Assembly: GCA_910578175.1 (NCBI GenBank)
Contig: CAJTPF010000010.1
Coordinates: 8,831 to 72,830 of the forward strand
Reading direction: 5' to 3'
DNA length: 64,000 bases
Source: an uncultured Lachnospiraceae bacterium
Lineage (GTDB): Bacteria > Bacillota > Clostridia > Lachnospirales > Lachnospiraceae
This document shows positions 7,997 to 16,648 of this stretch, in pieces; within the stretch, counting starts at the first letter, position 1; every line of letters begins with the position of its first letter. The notes under the pieces were generated by a model. That model worked only from the letters and a program-made list of their open reading frames with translations. It had not been told where the DNA came from and ran no database searches. Made by a program: the position numbers and the translations under genes.

Positions 7997-8562
7997 TGGT
8001 ACATAATATGACGGATTTGGAAAGAAAAGAAATCATAGACTACGGATTATACCGTTTGAAAATAGTTCTTGCCGGTATTGCAGTAACATTACTGCTGGGA
8101 TATATCCTGGGGATATTTGTGCAAAGCCTCTGCTTTCTGTCAGGTTTTTTTGCGATCAGGCGTTATGCCGGCGGATATCATGCAGAAACACAAAAACTCT
8201 GTTTTCTGATTTCATTTTCGGTAGTATGTATCAGCTTTCTGATTTTCCGCAGTTTTGATCAGGGATATATGGGAATCGTATTTGCAGCGGATATATTATA
8301 CAGTATATTCATCTGGTATCTGGCGCCTGTGGATAATTCCAATAAGAAATTAGACCCTGCCGAATCAGAGAAATACAGAATATGCACAAGAAAAGTTCTG
8401 GTCATAGATAGCATTATCTTATTGGCGATGTATGAAACGGGACATAGCGATATTTTTTATGGCATTTCGATTTCCGTTTGGATAACCTGCATCGCAGTAG
8501 TTGCCGGCAGGATCGAGAATCAGGTTCACCGTCCGGTTCTGTTGAAGGATCAATATCGGTAG
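7996..8562 (+). CDS. AgrB-like peptide-processing membrane protease 2
   Basis: This 188-residue AgrB-family protein has the catalytic His62 and Cys69 in RRYAGGYHAETQKLC and several hydrophobic segments (about 22-52, 68-85, 92-110, 132-168). The start overlaps the agrD2 stop (TAATG), so the two are translationally coupled. It differs clearly from AgrB1, so each system probably processes its own peptide. Confidence 0.92.
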   Translation: MVHNMTDLERKEIIDYGLYRLKIVLAGIAVTLLLGYILGIFVQSLCFLSGFFAIRRYAGGYHAETQKLCFLISFSVVCISFLIFRSFDQGYMGIVFAADILYSIFIWYLAPVDNSNKKLDPAESEKYRICTRKVLVIDSIILLAMYETGHSDIFYGISISVWITCIAVVAGRIENQVHRPVLLKDQYR

Positions 8563-8684
8563 TAACATGTCTGGTGCATGTAACTATAAATAAAAAATAA
8601 GGGAGGGGGCAGCAAGTTATAAATCCGGTTTTTTGTTTCGCTGAGACAATACATGCAGTAAACCATAAAAGCCAAAAACTGTTT

Positions 8685-8716
8685 GGTATCAATACATAAC
8701 GGTATCGATACATAAA
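8685..8716. repeat. Tandem 16-bp direct repeat upstream of the second secreted protein
   Basis: GGTATCAATACATAAC (8685-8700) is followed at once by GGTATCGATACATAAA (8701-8716), 14 of 16 identical. A further partial copy of the 5' part (CGTATCA) and the inverted repeat TGGTC/GACCA (8734-8747) follow. The location, 59-90 bases before the secreted gene start, suggests a regulator binding site. Confidence 0.5.
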
Positions 8717-8774
8717 CCGTATCACCAGAAAAATGGTCAGACGACCAAAAAATTATTTTAGGAGATGAATCATT

Positions 8775-9221
8775 ATGAAAAATTTTAAAAAAGTTGCATT
8801 AGCATTGGCTTCCAGCCTTATTATGGCATCAACATCACTGACGGCATTTGCTGCGCCGAATACTACGGACACCGATCTTCCGACAGGAACAGTCAGCTAT
8901 ACTAAAAATGTTACGACCGGAGTTCGTGCTAAAACCAATACCACACCTGTTTTCATGAATAACCAGAGCGGAATGACTTTATGGGTTTATGCAAACGGAG
9001 GAAGCAAGCCGTCCAGTGTTTCTGTAACATATAATACCGGTACAACAATAGGTACCTATGCAAAAGTTAAACCGGGCAAGTATGTGATCCATACTACTAT
9101 TTATGAGGACGGTTACCGGAAAGCATGGCTGAACATTTCCACCGGAGTAAATGGTGTTTCCGGTCGTTGCAAAGGGGTTTGGAGTCCTGATACGGCAGGC
9201 TCTTATCCGTCAGCAAACTAA
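8775..9221 (+). CDS. Small secreted protein (system 2 effector candidate)
   Basis: This 148-residue protein has a textbook signal peptide (MKNFKK start, hydrophobic core residues 7-22, cleavage after TAFA at 26). The mature 122 residues are Thr/Ser/Asn/Gly-rich with little charge, probably a beta-sandwich, and contain a single cysteine. TTAGGAG (8759-8765) is the ribosome site. Its place after agrDB2 and before an ABC exporter recalls lactococcin-972-like or DUF2712-type secreted proteins that travel with ABC genes. That resemblance is an inference from layout and composition, not a clear motif match. Confidence 0.6.
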   Translation: MKNFKKVALALASSLIMASTSLTAFAAPNTTDTDLPTGTVSYTKNVTTGVRAKTNTTPVFMNNQSGMTLWVYANGGSKPSSVSVTYNTGTTIGTYAKVKPGKYVIHTTIYEDGYRKAWLNISTGVNGVSGRCKGVWSPDTAGSYPSAN

Positions 9222-9235
9222 ACCGGAATGATCGA

Positions 9236-9266
9236 GAGGGTATAATTCAATGGATTATACCCTTTT
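9236..9266 (+). terminator. Intrinsic terminator between secreted protein and ABC genes
   Basis: GGGTATAA (9238-9245) pairs with TTATACCC (9255-9262) around a nine-base loop and is followed by TTTT. It would end or attenuate the agrD2B2-secreted-protein transcript before the ABC genes, giving higher expression of the secreted protein. Confidence 0.6.
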
Positions 9267-9313
9267 GATAGAAAAGGACTTAAAGATCAGTACGGAACAG
9301 GGAGAGGAAATCT

Positions 9314-10192
9314 ATGCTGTGGAATAATATAAAGATAGAATGTAAAAAGGCAATGGGGACCAGATTGTTTTTATTTGTGGTGTTGACAGGCTGTATCATT
9401 ACGATGTTCAGTCTGGTTCCCTGTGTGCGGAGTTATGACCGGTATATCAGTTCTTTAAGGAATATTTCGGAAGAATTTTCTTATATCCGGAATCCAATGA
9501 TGCCGTCACAGACGTTGTTTAATTACTGGATCGGAAGCGAAGCGGTCACTGCCGGCTCTACAAATTATTTTTTCCTTTTTCCGGTCCTGGTGTGCCTTCC
9601 GTATGGCTGGTCCTACTGTAAGGAGCGGCGTAGCGGATATATCCGGAATGTTGTTGTGCGGACCGGAAAATGGCGCTATCATCTGTCAAAATATATTGCC
9701 TTGTTTTTGTCCGGCGGACTGGCAATGGTGATTCCTTTGCTGTTTAATTTTCTGCTTACGGCCATGTTTGTACCGGCTGTGACTCCGGACCCATATTATA
9801 TCACCAGTTATGGAATCATTTCGTCCTCGTTTCTGTCGGAGTTTTTTTATACCAGACCGTTTCTATATGTTTTTCTTTATTTAACGGTGGATTTTATATA
9901 TTGCGGGCTGCTTGCCTGTCTGTGTGCTGCCTGCGCTTCCTTTGTTAAAAATCATGTGATAGTTGTATTACTGCCGTTTATTGCTTTATTGGGGTTTCAT
10001 TATTTCTGCAATTCATTTATTTATACGTCCGGTGATGTAGTGTATACCGAAATATCCCCGATGAATTTTTTGCGGGCAGTGCCGTCTGGTTATGATACCA
10101 ATAGTTTCGTTGTTATTACGGGGATGGTGATCCTGCTACTGCTCATTTTGGCCGCAACGGCTATAAGGGAGGCGCCGGATGAAGTATATTAA
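9314..10192 (+). CDS. ABC-2-like membrane protein A
   Basis: This 292-residue integral membrane protein has about six hydrophobic segments (residues 15-38, 85-100, 125-150, 190-215, 217-240, 260-282) and a large loop after the first helix. The pattern fits the permease subunits of ABC transporters that export or give immunity to small peptides and bacteriocins. It overlaps the next membrane gene by 14 bases, and an ATPase follows, so the three probably form one transporter. It starts behind a GGGAGAGG-type site (9299-9306). Confidence 0.65.
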   Translation: MLWNNIKIECKKAMGTRLFLFVVLTGCIITMFSLVPCVRSYDRYISSLRNISEEFSYIRNPMMPSQTLFNYWIGSEAVTAGSTNYFFLFPVLVCLPYGWSYCKERRSGYIRNVVVRTGKWRYHLSKYIALFLSGGLAMVIPLLFNFLLTAMFVPAVTPDPYYITSYGIISSSFLSEFFYTRPFLYVFLYLTVDFIYCGLLACLCAACASFVKNHVIVVLLPFIALLGFHYFCNSFIYTSGDVVYTEISPMNFLRAVPSGYDTNSFVVITGMVILLLLILAATAIREAPDEVY

Positions 10193-11045
10193 GATGATCT
10201 GGTTTGATATACGAAGAGGAATCATTCAAAAGCCCGTATTGTTTATCGTTCCGGTTTTTGTGGCCCTGATTGCCTGCTTTGATTTAAACAACCGGATCGC
10301 AGTACGGAATGAAACGGATGGTTACGAAGCAAATGGCTGCCGGACGCAGGAAGAGGGAGGCTCTGCAGATTATATGATGTATATTTACGGCGGTATGGAT
10401 AGATATGATCCTGAATCCGGTCATTCTTTTGTTCTTCCTGTCCGCTGGCTGATCGTTTTTCTGTTAATATCTTTTATTACGCTGAGTTATCCGTATAAGG
10501 ATATGCAGGGCTTTGGCAGGCAGATTTTAATCCGGACAAAAGGGAGGACGATATGGTGGCTGTCGAAATGTATATGGAATATATTAAGCGTTGTGATATA
10601 CCACAGCCTGATTTTTGGCACAGCTGCTTTATTTAGTATTGAGGCCGGAAAAGGAATTACCGGTGAAATAAATAAAGAACTGCAATATGAGGTGTTTCAG
10701 ATATCCGGAGATTCCGCTTTATCCGGGGATATTCCGTGGCCCGCTGCCATACTTCTTCTTCCGGTTCTGGTTTCATTGTGTCTCAGTCTGCTGCAGATGA
10801 CGTTGTGTCTGTTTATGAAACCGGTATACGGTTTTTTGATCACGGCATCTATACTGATTTCTTCCGCATATTTTACTTCACCCTGTCTGATTGGAAATTA
10901 TGCCATGTCTATGCGGTATGAAATGGTTATTCAGGACGGCGTCTGCATTGCTGCAGGACTGGCGGTCCCACTGGTGTTAATGGCGGTCTTTGCCGGTGCA
11001 GGTGTGATCCGGTTCCGTCGGTATGATATTTGGAACGAGGATTAG
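10179..11045 (+). CDS. ABC-2-like membrane protein B
   Basis: This 288-residue membrane protein has a helix near residues 18-33, a long polar loop (38-85), and further hydrophobic segments near 88-105, 125-150, 188-210, 214-238 and 250-275. The layout matches the preceding gene, so the two could be the halves of a heterodimeric permease. It begins 14 bases inside gene A and ends 12 bases before the ATPase. The substrate is unknown; the secreted protein upstream or its product is a reasonable guess. Confidence 0.65.
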   Translation: MKYIKMIWFDIRRGIIQKPVLFIVPVFVALIACFDLNNRIAVRNETDGYEANGCRTQEEGGSADYMMYIYGGMDRYDPESGHSFVLPVRWLIVFLLISFITLSYPYKDMQGFGRQILIRTKGRTIWWLSKCIWNILSVVIYHSLIFGTAALFSIEAGKGITGEINKELQYEVFQISGDSALSGDIPWPAAILLLPVLVSLCLSLLQMTLCLFMKPVYGFLITASILISSAYFTSPCLIGNYAMSMRYEMVIQDGVCIAAGLAVPLVLMAVFAGAGVIRFRRYDIWNED

Positions 11046-11057
11046 AAGGGAGTTTTT

Positions 11058-11714
11058 ATGATAAATATAGAAATAAAAAATGTAACCAAAACCATACATA
11101 AACAGACGGTCATAAGGGAAGTATCGGCGTCCATGGAATCCGGTAAGATTTATGGTTTCCAGGGGATCAACGGCTCGGGGAAGACAATGCTTATGCGGTT
11201 GATCTCAGGGCTGATCCGCCCTACTGAAGGAAGTATAGAAATCAACGGAAAAGTTCTGGGCAGGGATATTACATTTCCGGAAAGCATCGGCCTGTTTTTG
11301 GAAAAGCCTGCGTTTTTGGGTTCTTATTCAGGATTTCAGAATCTGAAAATGCTGGCCTCCATTCAAAACAGAATTGACGATACCCGGATCCGTGATACCC
11401 TTTCAGCAGTGGGGCTGGATCCGGATGACGGAAAGAAATACCGTAAATATTCGCTGGGGATGAAACAGCGTCTGGGCATTGCCGCCGCCATTGTAGAAGA
11501 ACCGGAACTGGTCATTTTGGATGAAGCAGTCAATGCTCTGGATACCGATGGCATTGAATTGCTGAAAAACATCCTTGTTTCTCAAAGAGAGAGGGGAGCT
11601 CTGGTCATTATTTCCTGCCATGACCTTTCTATCCTGCAGAAGATGTCGGATGAGATTTTACTGCTGGAATCCGGCAGGATTGCAAAGCATCTGATGGCGA
11701 CGGATTTTAAATGA
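11058..11714 (+). CDS. ABC transporter ATP-binding protein
   Basis: This 218-residue ATPase has Walker A GINGSGKT (residues 36-43), a signature region YSLGMKQRLGIAAA, Walker B LVILDEAVNALD and an H-loop in ISCHDLS. The size and motifs are typical of single-domain exporters of the bacteriocin-immunity or antibiotic-export type. It pairs with the two membrane proteins upstream. Ribosome site GAAGGGAG is at 11045-11052. Confidence 0.9.
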   Translation: MINIEIKNVTKTIHKQTVIREVSASMESGKIYGFQGINGSGKTMLMRLISGLIRPTEGSIEINGKVLGRDITFPESIGLFLEKPAFLGSYSGFQNLKMLASIQNRIDDTRIRDTLSAVGLDPDDGKKYRKYSLGMKQRLGIAAAIVEEPELVILDEAVNALDTDGIELLKNILVSQRERGALVIISCHDLSILQKMSDEILLLESGRIAKHLMATDFK

Positions 11715-11736
11715 TGAAGGAAGGATTGAAGAGAAG

Positions 11737-12321
11737 ATGAAAAAAATAGTGATTATATCCCTGTCCGTTGCTTTGATTTTGGCATGGAGCATAAGATTTT
11801 ATCTGGTAAACCGGGATATCGACCTTCCGGCGGTTCGGGTGTTCCAAAAAGGAGAGAACGTTCCGGTTGAAAAAGATTTTTTTGTTTATTCGGATGAGGG
11901 GATGGATGGTTATAATGTTAAGGTTTTGGAGGCGGAGCTGGTTTCCGTGGATACCTTTTTACAAAGCTATAATGCAGGCGGACAGGCGGAAAACATCGGG
12001 ATTTTTACGGATTATATCTACATGGTCAGAGTGTCCTTCGGCAATCAGTACAATTCTTTTGTCAATGAAAAAGGAATCGATCTTCAGGTCTACTATCTGA
12101 AAGGAACGGATTATGTGTTAAGTTTGGAGGATACCTGCTACCGGATTGCCAATCCCGATATGCCGGGAACGTCTTTTTCCCTTCGACAGGGAACCGATAT
12201 GGAACTGGTGTTACCGTTTAGTGTTATGTCTTCCCAGACCAGCCGGGATCATATACTGGAAGACCCGCCGAAATTGCAGATTTCTTTATATCCGCATCAG
12301 AAATTGCTTGAATTATATTGA
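11737..12321 (+). CDS. Membrane-anchored extracytoplasmic protein, DUF5028-like
   Basis: This 194-residue protein has one N-terminal anchor helix (residues 4-22) and an extracellular domain of mixed beta character. The context (immediately after an ABC exporter and small secreted protein) and overall features resemble DUF5028 proteins, whose function is unknown. It is the last gene of the plus-strand operon and converges with agrC2, with ten bases between the stops. A role as an accessory or immunity factor is a guess. Confidence 0.55.
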   Translation: MKKIVIISLSVALILAWSIRFYLVNRDIDLPAVRVFQKGENVPVEKDFFVYSDEGMDGYNVKVLEAELVSVDTFLQSYNAGGQAENIGIFTDYIYMVRVSFGNQYNSFVNEKGIDLQVYYLKGTDYVLSLEDTCYRIANPDMPGTSFSLRQGTDMELVLPFSVMSSQTSRDHILEDPPKLQISLYPHQKLLELY

Positions 12322-12331
12322 CATATTACAT

Positions 12332-13615
12332 TTATGTGAAAAGGGCAGGCTCCTGCCGGATCGTATATAACACGATCTTTATGTCAAAAATATTATTTTT
12401 ATCTGAGATTGTTATACTACCGTCGTATTTTTTTACAACCCTTTTCACATTCTGCAATCCTATGCCGTGTTTTGTTTTATCCTTCTTTGTAGTCAGATAG
12501 ATCTCATTTCTTTTTTCCAATTCACCCTGATAACTGTTTTGAATATTGATAAACAGCATTCCTTTGTCATAATGGACAAAGACCGAAAGCCATTTCCCAA
12601 GGGAAGATCCTGCTGCCAGTATTGCATTTTCCAGCAGATTACCGAATATAATATTAAGGTCAAAAGAGAGAATGCCGATATCTTTTGGTATACTGATCTT
12701 ATATTCTATTTTATCCAGAGTTTCCTGTGCCTTAAATAACATATAATTTAATATGCTGTCAATCTCCATATTTCCGCTGGAGGAAAATTCCTTCTGATTT
12801 TCCATAAACATCTGCATATTTTGTATATATTCCGCGATCTCCTGTTTACTTTGTTTCCCCGAGGCCATGATCCGCAATTCGTTCAGGTGATGCTTCATAT
12901 CGTGATGCAGGGAGTTTATTTTCTTTTCCGACTGCATCAAAACATCCAGCTGATTGGCATAGCAGGCGATCTTTCTTTCATACAAAGAATTTTCTTCTAA
13001 TTTTACATAAGTATCCAATAGTGCGTTATATAAATAAAATATCAGCATATTGATAAATAAGATCCCTGCGCTGACCAGAATGAGGACCGTCTGATTCTTG
13101 AGATTGTTCATCAATAAACAAAACAGCATTGCAATGCTTATGACAGGTATTAAAATCAGAATATTCCAATGAGGCGGTGTAAAATCCATTCCTCTTTTTT
13201 TGAATACAAATCTCTCAATGATAAATTCACAGATACTGATCATCAGAACGGTTATATACGCTGCAATTTCATTATAACCGCCCCCTACTATGTAATCAGA
13301 GAACGAATAGATTGAAACAATATCGCATGCCATATTGATCCCGTAGATTAAAATGGAAACTAAGATTTTTTTAATCTGTTCGCCTTCATAAAGCGTCTGT
13401 GCGATGATATAAATCATCAGCAGATTCACGGCTATATTGGCCGGCGGAAAATGAAAGGCCAGATAAACCGCAGTGGTTATAAAGTAAAACAAAAAATAAA
13501 TGAACTTTTCTTTTCCTTTATTTTCTGTTTCTTTTGTAAAAAAAATAGATATAAATTTTTTTATGATTAAAGTTCTGAATAAATTTGTGCTTAATGCTGC
13601 CATAACATCCCACAT
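12332..13615 (-). CDS. AgrC-like GHKL sensor histidine kinase (system 2)
   Basis: This 427-residue membrane kinase has about six transmembrane helices in residues 1-195, then a phosphoacceptor region LHHDMKHHLNEL (about residue 237) and a GHKL ATPase with N box FGNLLENAILAA and G box KHGIGLQNVKRVVKKYDG. It begins one base after the stop of agrA2 on the same strand. The neighbouring agrD2/agrB2 make it the likely receptor of the second peptide, although it is transcribed towards them. Confidence 0.9.
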   Translation of the reverse strand: MWDVMAALSTNLFRTLIIKKFISIFFTKETENKGKEKFIYFLFYFITTAVYLAFHFPPANIAVNLLMIYIIAQTLYEGEQIKKILVSILIYGINMACDIVSIYSFSDYIVGGGYNEIAAYITVLMISICEFIIERFVFKKRGMDFTPPHWNILILIPVISIAMLFCLLMNNLKNQTVLILVSAGILFINMLIFYLYNALLDTYVKLEENSLYERKIACYANQLDVLMQSEKKINSLHHDMKHHLNELRIMASGKQSKQEIAEYIQNMQMFMENQKEFSSSGNMEIDSILNYMLFKAQETLDKIEYKISIPKDIGILSFDLNIIFGNLLENAILAAGSSLGKWLSVFVHYDKGMLFINIQNSYQGELEKRNEIYLTTKKDKTKHGIGLQNVKRVVKKYDGSITISDKNNIFDIKIVLYTIRQEPALFT

Positions 13616-13616
13616 A

Positions 13617-14342
13617 TTATTTCATTTTCTCCCATTCACGCTGTGTCATCTGGGTTCTTACGGTTTTTCTGTAAGGCTGGCTTATACTCAGCAGCGTCCC
13701 ATTTTGCATTTTCATCCATTCATAGGAACATTCCGACACAAAATCCAGATTGACCAGATAGGACTGATGGATCATACAGAAATTGTGCGGCACAATATTT
13801 GCAATCTCTTTTAGTTTTCCGTTAAATTGGATTTCTTCCTTGAGAAGAACAACATTTACTTTCTTGTTCTGACTGTAAAAATAAAGAATATCTTTAAAAC
13901 AAAGTTTGGAATGGCAGCCCTGGGCTTTTGAATAATATTCAAAAAACTGATTTTTCTTTTCATAAATTCTTATGCTCCGGTCCATTACGTCGTCTATCAT
14001 TTTCTGGTTTAAAGGTTTGATCAGGAAATCAAAGGGCTGAATCCGGAATAAACTCATTGCATAATGACTCTTTGAAGAAATATAAATGATAGTTGTTTCC
14101 GGATTTTCCAGTTCTTCCCTTATAAAACCGCCTACTTTGATTCCGTCGGTACTGATCAATTCGATATCCAGAAACAAAATATCCAGCAGAGTATCTTTTT
14201 GCAGAAATGTACAAAGGCTCTCGCCTGAATACCAAATGCTTACTTCAATATTAATGCCTTGTTTTTTACCATAGTTGTAAAGCAGGGTTTCTAATTCCCC
14301 GCAGGTTCCTCTTTCATCATCACATATTCCGATATAAAACAC
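13617..14342 (-). CDS. AgrA-like LytTR response regulator (system 2)
   Basis: This is a 241-residue protein if GTG 14342 is the start. I prefer it because GGGAGG lies seven bases before it, and the in-frame ATG at 14357 would place that ribosome site inside the gene. The receiver domain has D8/D9 and phosphoacceptor D59 (LFLDIEL), followed by a LytTR domain (about 135-235, with the IHQSYLVN and ISQPYRKT motifs). It is the likely activator of the agrD2 promoter and may cross-act on agrD1. Confidence 0.88.
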   Translation of the reverse strand: MFYIGICDDERGTCGELETLLYNYGKKQGINIEVSIWYSGESLCTFLQKDTLLDILFLDIELISTDGIKVGGFIREELENPETTIIYISSKSHYAMSLFRIQPFDFLIKPLNQKMIDDVMDRSIRIYEKKNQFFEYYSKAQGCHSKLCFKDILYFYSQNKKVNVVLLKEEIQFNGKLKEIANIVPHNFCMIHQSYLVNLDFVSECSYEWMKMQNGTLLSISQPYRKTVRTQMTQREWEKMK

Positions 14343-14458
14343 ATTATAACCTCCCATAAATTTTGTCCTATATTCTACCGCGTTTTTTCTGATTTTTCAA
14401 TGGCACGTTAGGGGTTGGTTTTATATCCTGTTTTTAAAAAAATAACAAATAAGGAGGA

Positions 14459-14546
14459 ATGATCTACAAAAATAAGTAGAAAAATTTTTGCCATTTTTTT
14501 ATCCATAGTGTTGTCTGTTGGAACGTTTGCAGGTATTGTAAAATAA
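14459..14546 (+). pseudogene. Signal-peptide-like mini-gene broken by one base
   Basis: AAGGAGG (14451-14457) is followed by ATG 14459, but that frame stops after six codons. If one A is removed from the five-A run at 14468-14472, the frame reads 28 codons to TAA 14544-14546: a basic N-terminus and a hydrophobic core ending SVGTFAGIVK, like a signal peptide without a mature part. It could be a decayed secreted-peptide gene or a homopolymer error. The stop lies within the left arm of the following hairpin. Confidence 0.35.
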
Positions 14547-14575
14547 GTCAGCAGGATAACTCTGCTGACTTATTT
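14541..14575. terminator. Strong bidirectional terminator hairpin
   Basis: A perfect 14-bp stem (AAATAAGTCAGCAG at 14541-14554, complement at 14562-14575) encloses a seven-base loop. The flanks are A- and T-rich on both sides, so it can end the minus-strand chemoreceptor transcript and any plus-strand transcript from the mini-gene. Confidence 0.85.
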
Positions 14576-14597
14576 TAAACAACTGTATTTTGATATC

Positions 14598-16349
14598 TTA
14601 ATCTAAATTTATACGGTTTACGGAAGACCGGTTATTGTTATACCTGTTTCCCATTGGCTGGTTTCCGGAAGCATATTCTTCCCGGAGAATGAATTTTGCC
14701 ACCAGATTTTTAAGCATGGAAGCCTGGTTTGAAAGTTCCTGACTGGCAGAAGCGCTTTCCACTGCAGTAGCGGAATTGGTCTGTACCACGGTAGAAATCT
14801 GGTCAACGCCTATCGTAACCTGTTCAATGGCATTTGACTGCCGTTCTGCGGCTTCGGCGATCAAATCTACCTTGTCTGCCGCCATACGAACGCCTTCAAC
14901 GGCTTTCAGTAGGGACTGGGCAGTGGAATCTGCAAGCTGGGTACCCAGCGCTACTGCTTTGATGGAGCTTTCGATCAGTTCGGCAGTAGTCTTGGCGGCT
15001 GCCGAACTCTTGCTGGCAAGGTTACGGACCTCGTCGGCAACCACGGCGAATCCTTTTCCGGCGCTGCCTGCACGGGAAGCTTCCACCGCGGCGTTAAGCG
15101 CCAGTATATTCGTCTGGAATGCAATATCTTCGATGGTTTTTATGATCTTGCCGATTTCATTGGAGGTACGTGTGATCTCTTCCATAGCAGTCATCATATG
15201 ACGCATCTGGGTGTTGCATTCTTCCATTTCGTCACCGGCTGTACCGGACTGGCTTCTTGCTTCCAATGCGTTTTTAGCCGTATTTTTAACCTGATGGGAA
15301 ATTCCCGTAATGGTGGAGGCCAGTTCTTCCACGGCAGAAGCCTGTTCGGTTGCTCCCTGTGAAAGGGCCTGCGCTCCATTGGATACCTGACCGGAACCGG
15401 CGGCAACCTGGTCGGCGCTTTGGTTGATCTGTCCTAATGTAGAACTTAAGTCACGGTTCAGCTTCCGCATGGATGACAATAAACTCTGGAAACTTCCCAC
15501 ATACCGTTTTTCCGCTTCCGTCCGGACATCGAAATTGCCGTCTGCCATTTCACTTAAAATTCTGGAAGCATCGGAAATTACCGATTCCAGGATTACGGTC
15601 ATGTTTTTAAATGAGTTCGCCAGGACTCCCAGTTCATCTTTGGACTGATATGTAATATCAATATCAAAATTACCGTCAACGATCTTCTTTGCGGACCGTT
15701 CCAATTCATGCAGCGGCCGTGTGATATTTCTCGTAAGGTATGTAGAAATAATAAGTGTAATGACCAGCGTACCTCCTGCCATGAACAATTGTAAGGCTAC
15801 CAGGGTTTCCTGCATGGAAACGGTATTTTCATAATCGTTTTCTGCATTCTGTTCCGCCGCATTGCTGATCTGTATCAGAGTATTTACTGCTTCTTCCAGC
15901 AGAGGCTGGTATTCGTTCAACAGTATCTCCCTTGCTTTCGACTTATCTGTCTGGGCCGTATTGATGACTGTTTCCTGAAGTTCCAGTGCCTTTGCTATTT
16001 CTGCGGCAAAGGTTTCTAACAGTTCAGGTTCGTTTTTGAAATTTTCAAACAGCCAGTTGGCGTTGTTTTCCAGAAGTTTCAGTTCTTTTTGCAGATCTTC
16101 TGAATGTACCTTGCTTTTTTCCGCATCTTCTTCGATTGTAATAAATGTAAGGTCTTTTACGATGATCTGCAGTCCCCGGCGCATATTCATAATATTATTT
16201 GTAATACGGTAGCCGACATGATAAAAATCTGAATATTTATCTGCATTTTCACGCAATCCTGAAATGGCGGTAGCTACGGTTCCGCAAAATAATAGAATGA
16301 TAAGCATAAATGTTAGCAAAAGTTTTTTTCCGATTCGTAAGTTTTTCAT
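14598..16349 (-). CDS. Methyl-accepting chemotaxis protein
   Basis: This 583-residue chemoreceptor has an N-terminal transmembrane helix (residues 10-28), a periplasmic-type four-helix bundle (30-185) and a second transmembrane helix (about 188-208). HAMP follows (209-262), then a long coiled-coil signalling domain whose tip region contains FQTNILALNAAVEASRAG and ends in VADEVRNLA. A second HAMP-like stretch at 263-320 precedes the signalling helices. The start has an AGGAGG site (16354-16359). No chemotaxis partner genes are adjacent, so it is an orphan receptor, presumably working with a chemotaxis array encoded elsewhere. The ligand is unknown. Confidence 0.95.
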   Translation of the reverse strand: MKNLRIGKKLLLTFMLIILLFCGTVATAISGLRENADKYSDFYHVGYRITNNIMNMRRGLQIIVKDLTFITIEEDAEKSKVHSEDLQKELKLLENNANWLFENFKNEPELLETFAAEIAKALELQETVINTAQTDKSKAREILLNEYQPLLEEAVNTLIQISNAAEQNAENDYENTVSMQETLVALQLFMAGGTLVITLIISTYLTRNITRPLHELERSAKKIVDGNFDIDITYQSKDELGVLANSFKNMTVILESVISDASRILSEMADGNFDVRTEAEKRYVGSFQSLLSSMRKLNRDLSSTLGQINQSADQVAAGSGQVSNGAQALSQGATEQASAVEELASTITGISHQVKNTAKNALEARSQSGTAGDEMEECNTQMRHMMTAMEEITRTSNEIGKIIKTIEDIAFQTNILALNAAVEASRAGSAGKGFAVVADEVRNLASKSSAAAKTTAELIESSIKAVALGTQLADSTAQSLLKAVEGVRMAADKVDLIAEAAERQSNAIEQVTIGVDQISTVVQTNSATAVESASASQELSNQASMLKNLVAKFILREEYASGNQPMGNRYNNNRSSVNRINLD

Positions 16350-16602
16350 GTTTCCTCCTTTTTTTTCGTAAACATTTGTAATTCATTATGATGTGAATCG
16401 GTAATACACATGGAATTACAGAATGTTTATAATAATTTTTTCTTTAATATGTAAATTATAATAGATAATTGTCAAACTGTCTACTCTAATAATGCTTATA
16501 TTCTGTGCAAATCGATTTTTAATACTGTAATAAATAAAATTTGTGTGAAAAGGATGGACTGTCAGGAATAAAAATAAGTGAATTTGGGATAATAGTGAAA
16601 TA

Positions 16603-16621
16603 ATCCTGTAGATTACAGGAT
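16603..16621. promoter_or_regulatory. Perfect 8-bp inverted repeat before the ATPase/Toprim pair
   Basis: ATCCTGTA-gat-TACAGGAT (16603-16621) lies 28 bases before the ATPase start, in the divergent 299-base region 16350-16648 between the chemoreceptor and the ATPase. It could be an operator for an autoregulated module or a small 5' UTR hairpin. The rest of that region is AT-rich; I see no further gene in it. Confidence 0.45.
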
Positions 16622-16648
16622 CGGATATTTAGATAAAGGGGCGAAATA

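Noticed and set aside
8563..8774. A small gene between agrB2 and the second secreted protein, parallel to 5716-5880
   Set aside because: The similar GGGAGGGGGC stretch at about 8600 is not followed by a start codon with an open frame of useful length.
12343..12359. GGGCAGGCTCCTGCC hairpin as terminator of the convergent genes
   Set aside because: It lies inside the 3' coding end of agrC2 and is not followed by a T tract on either strand.
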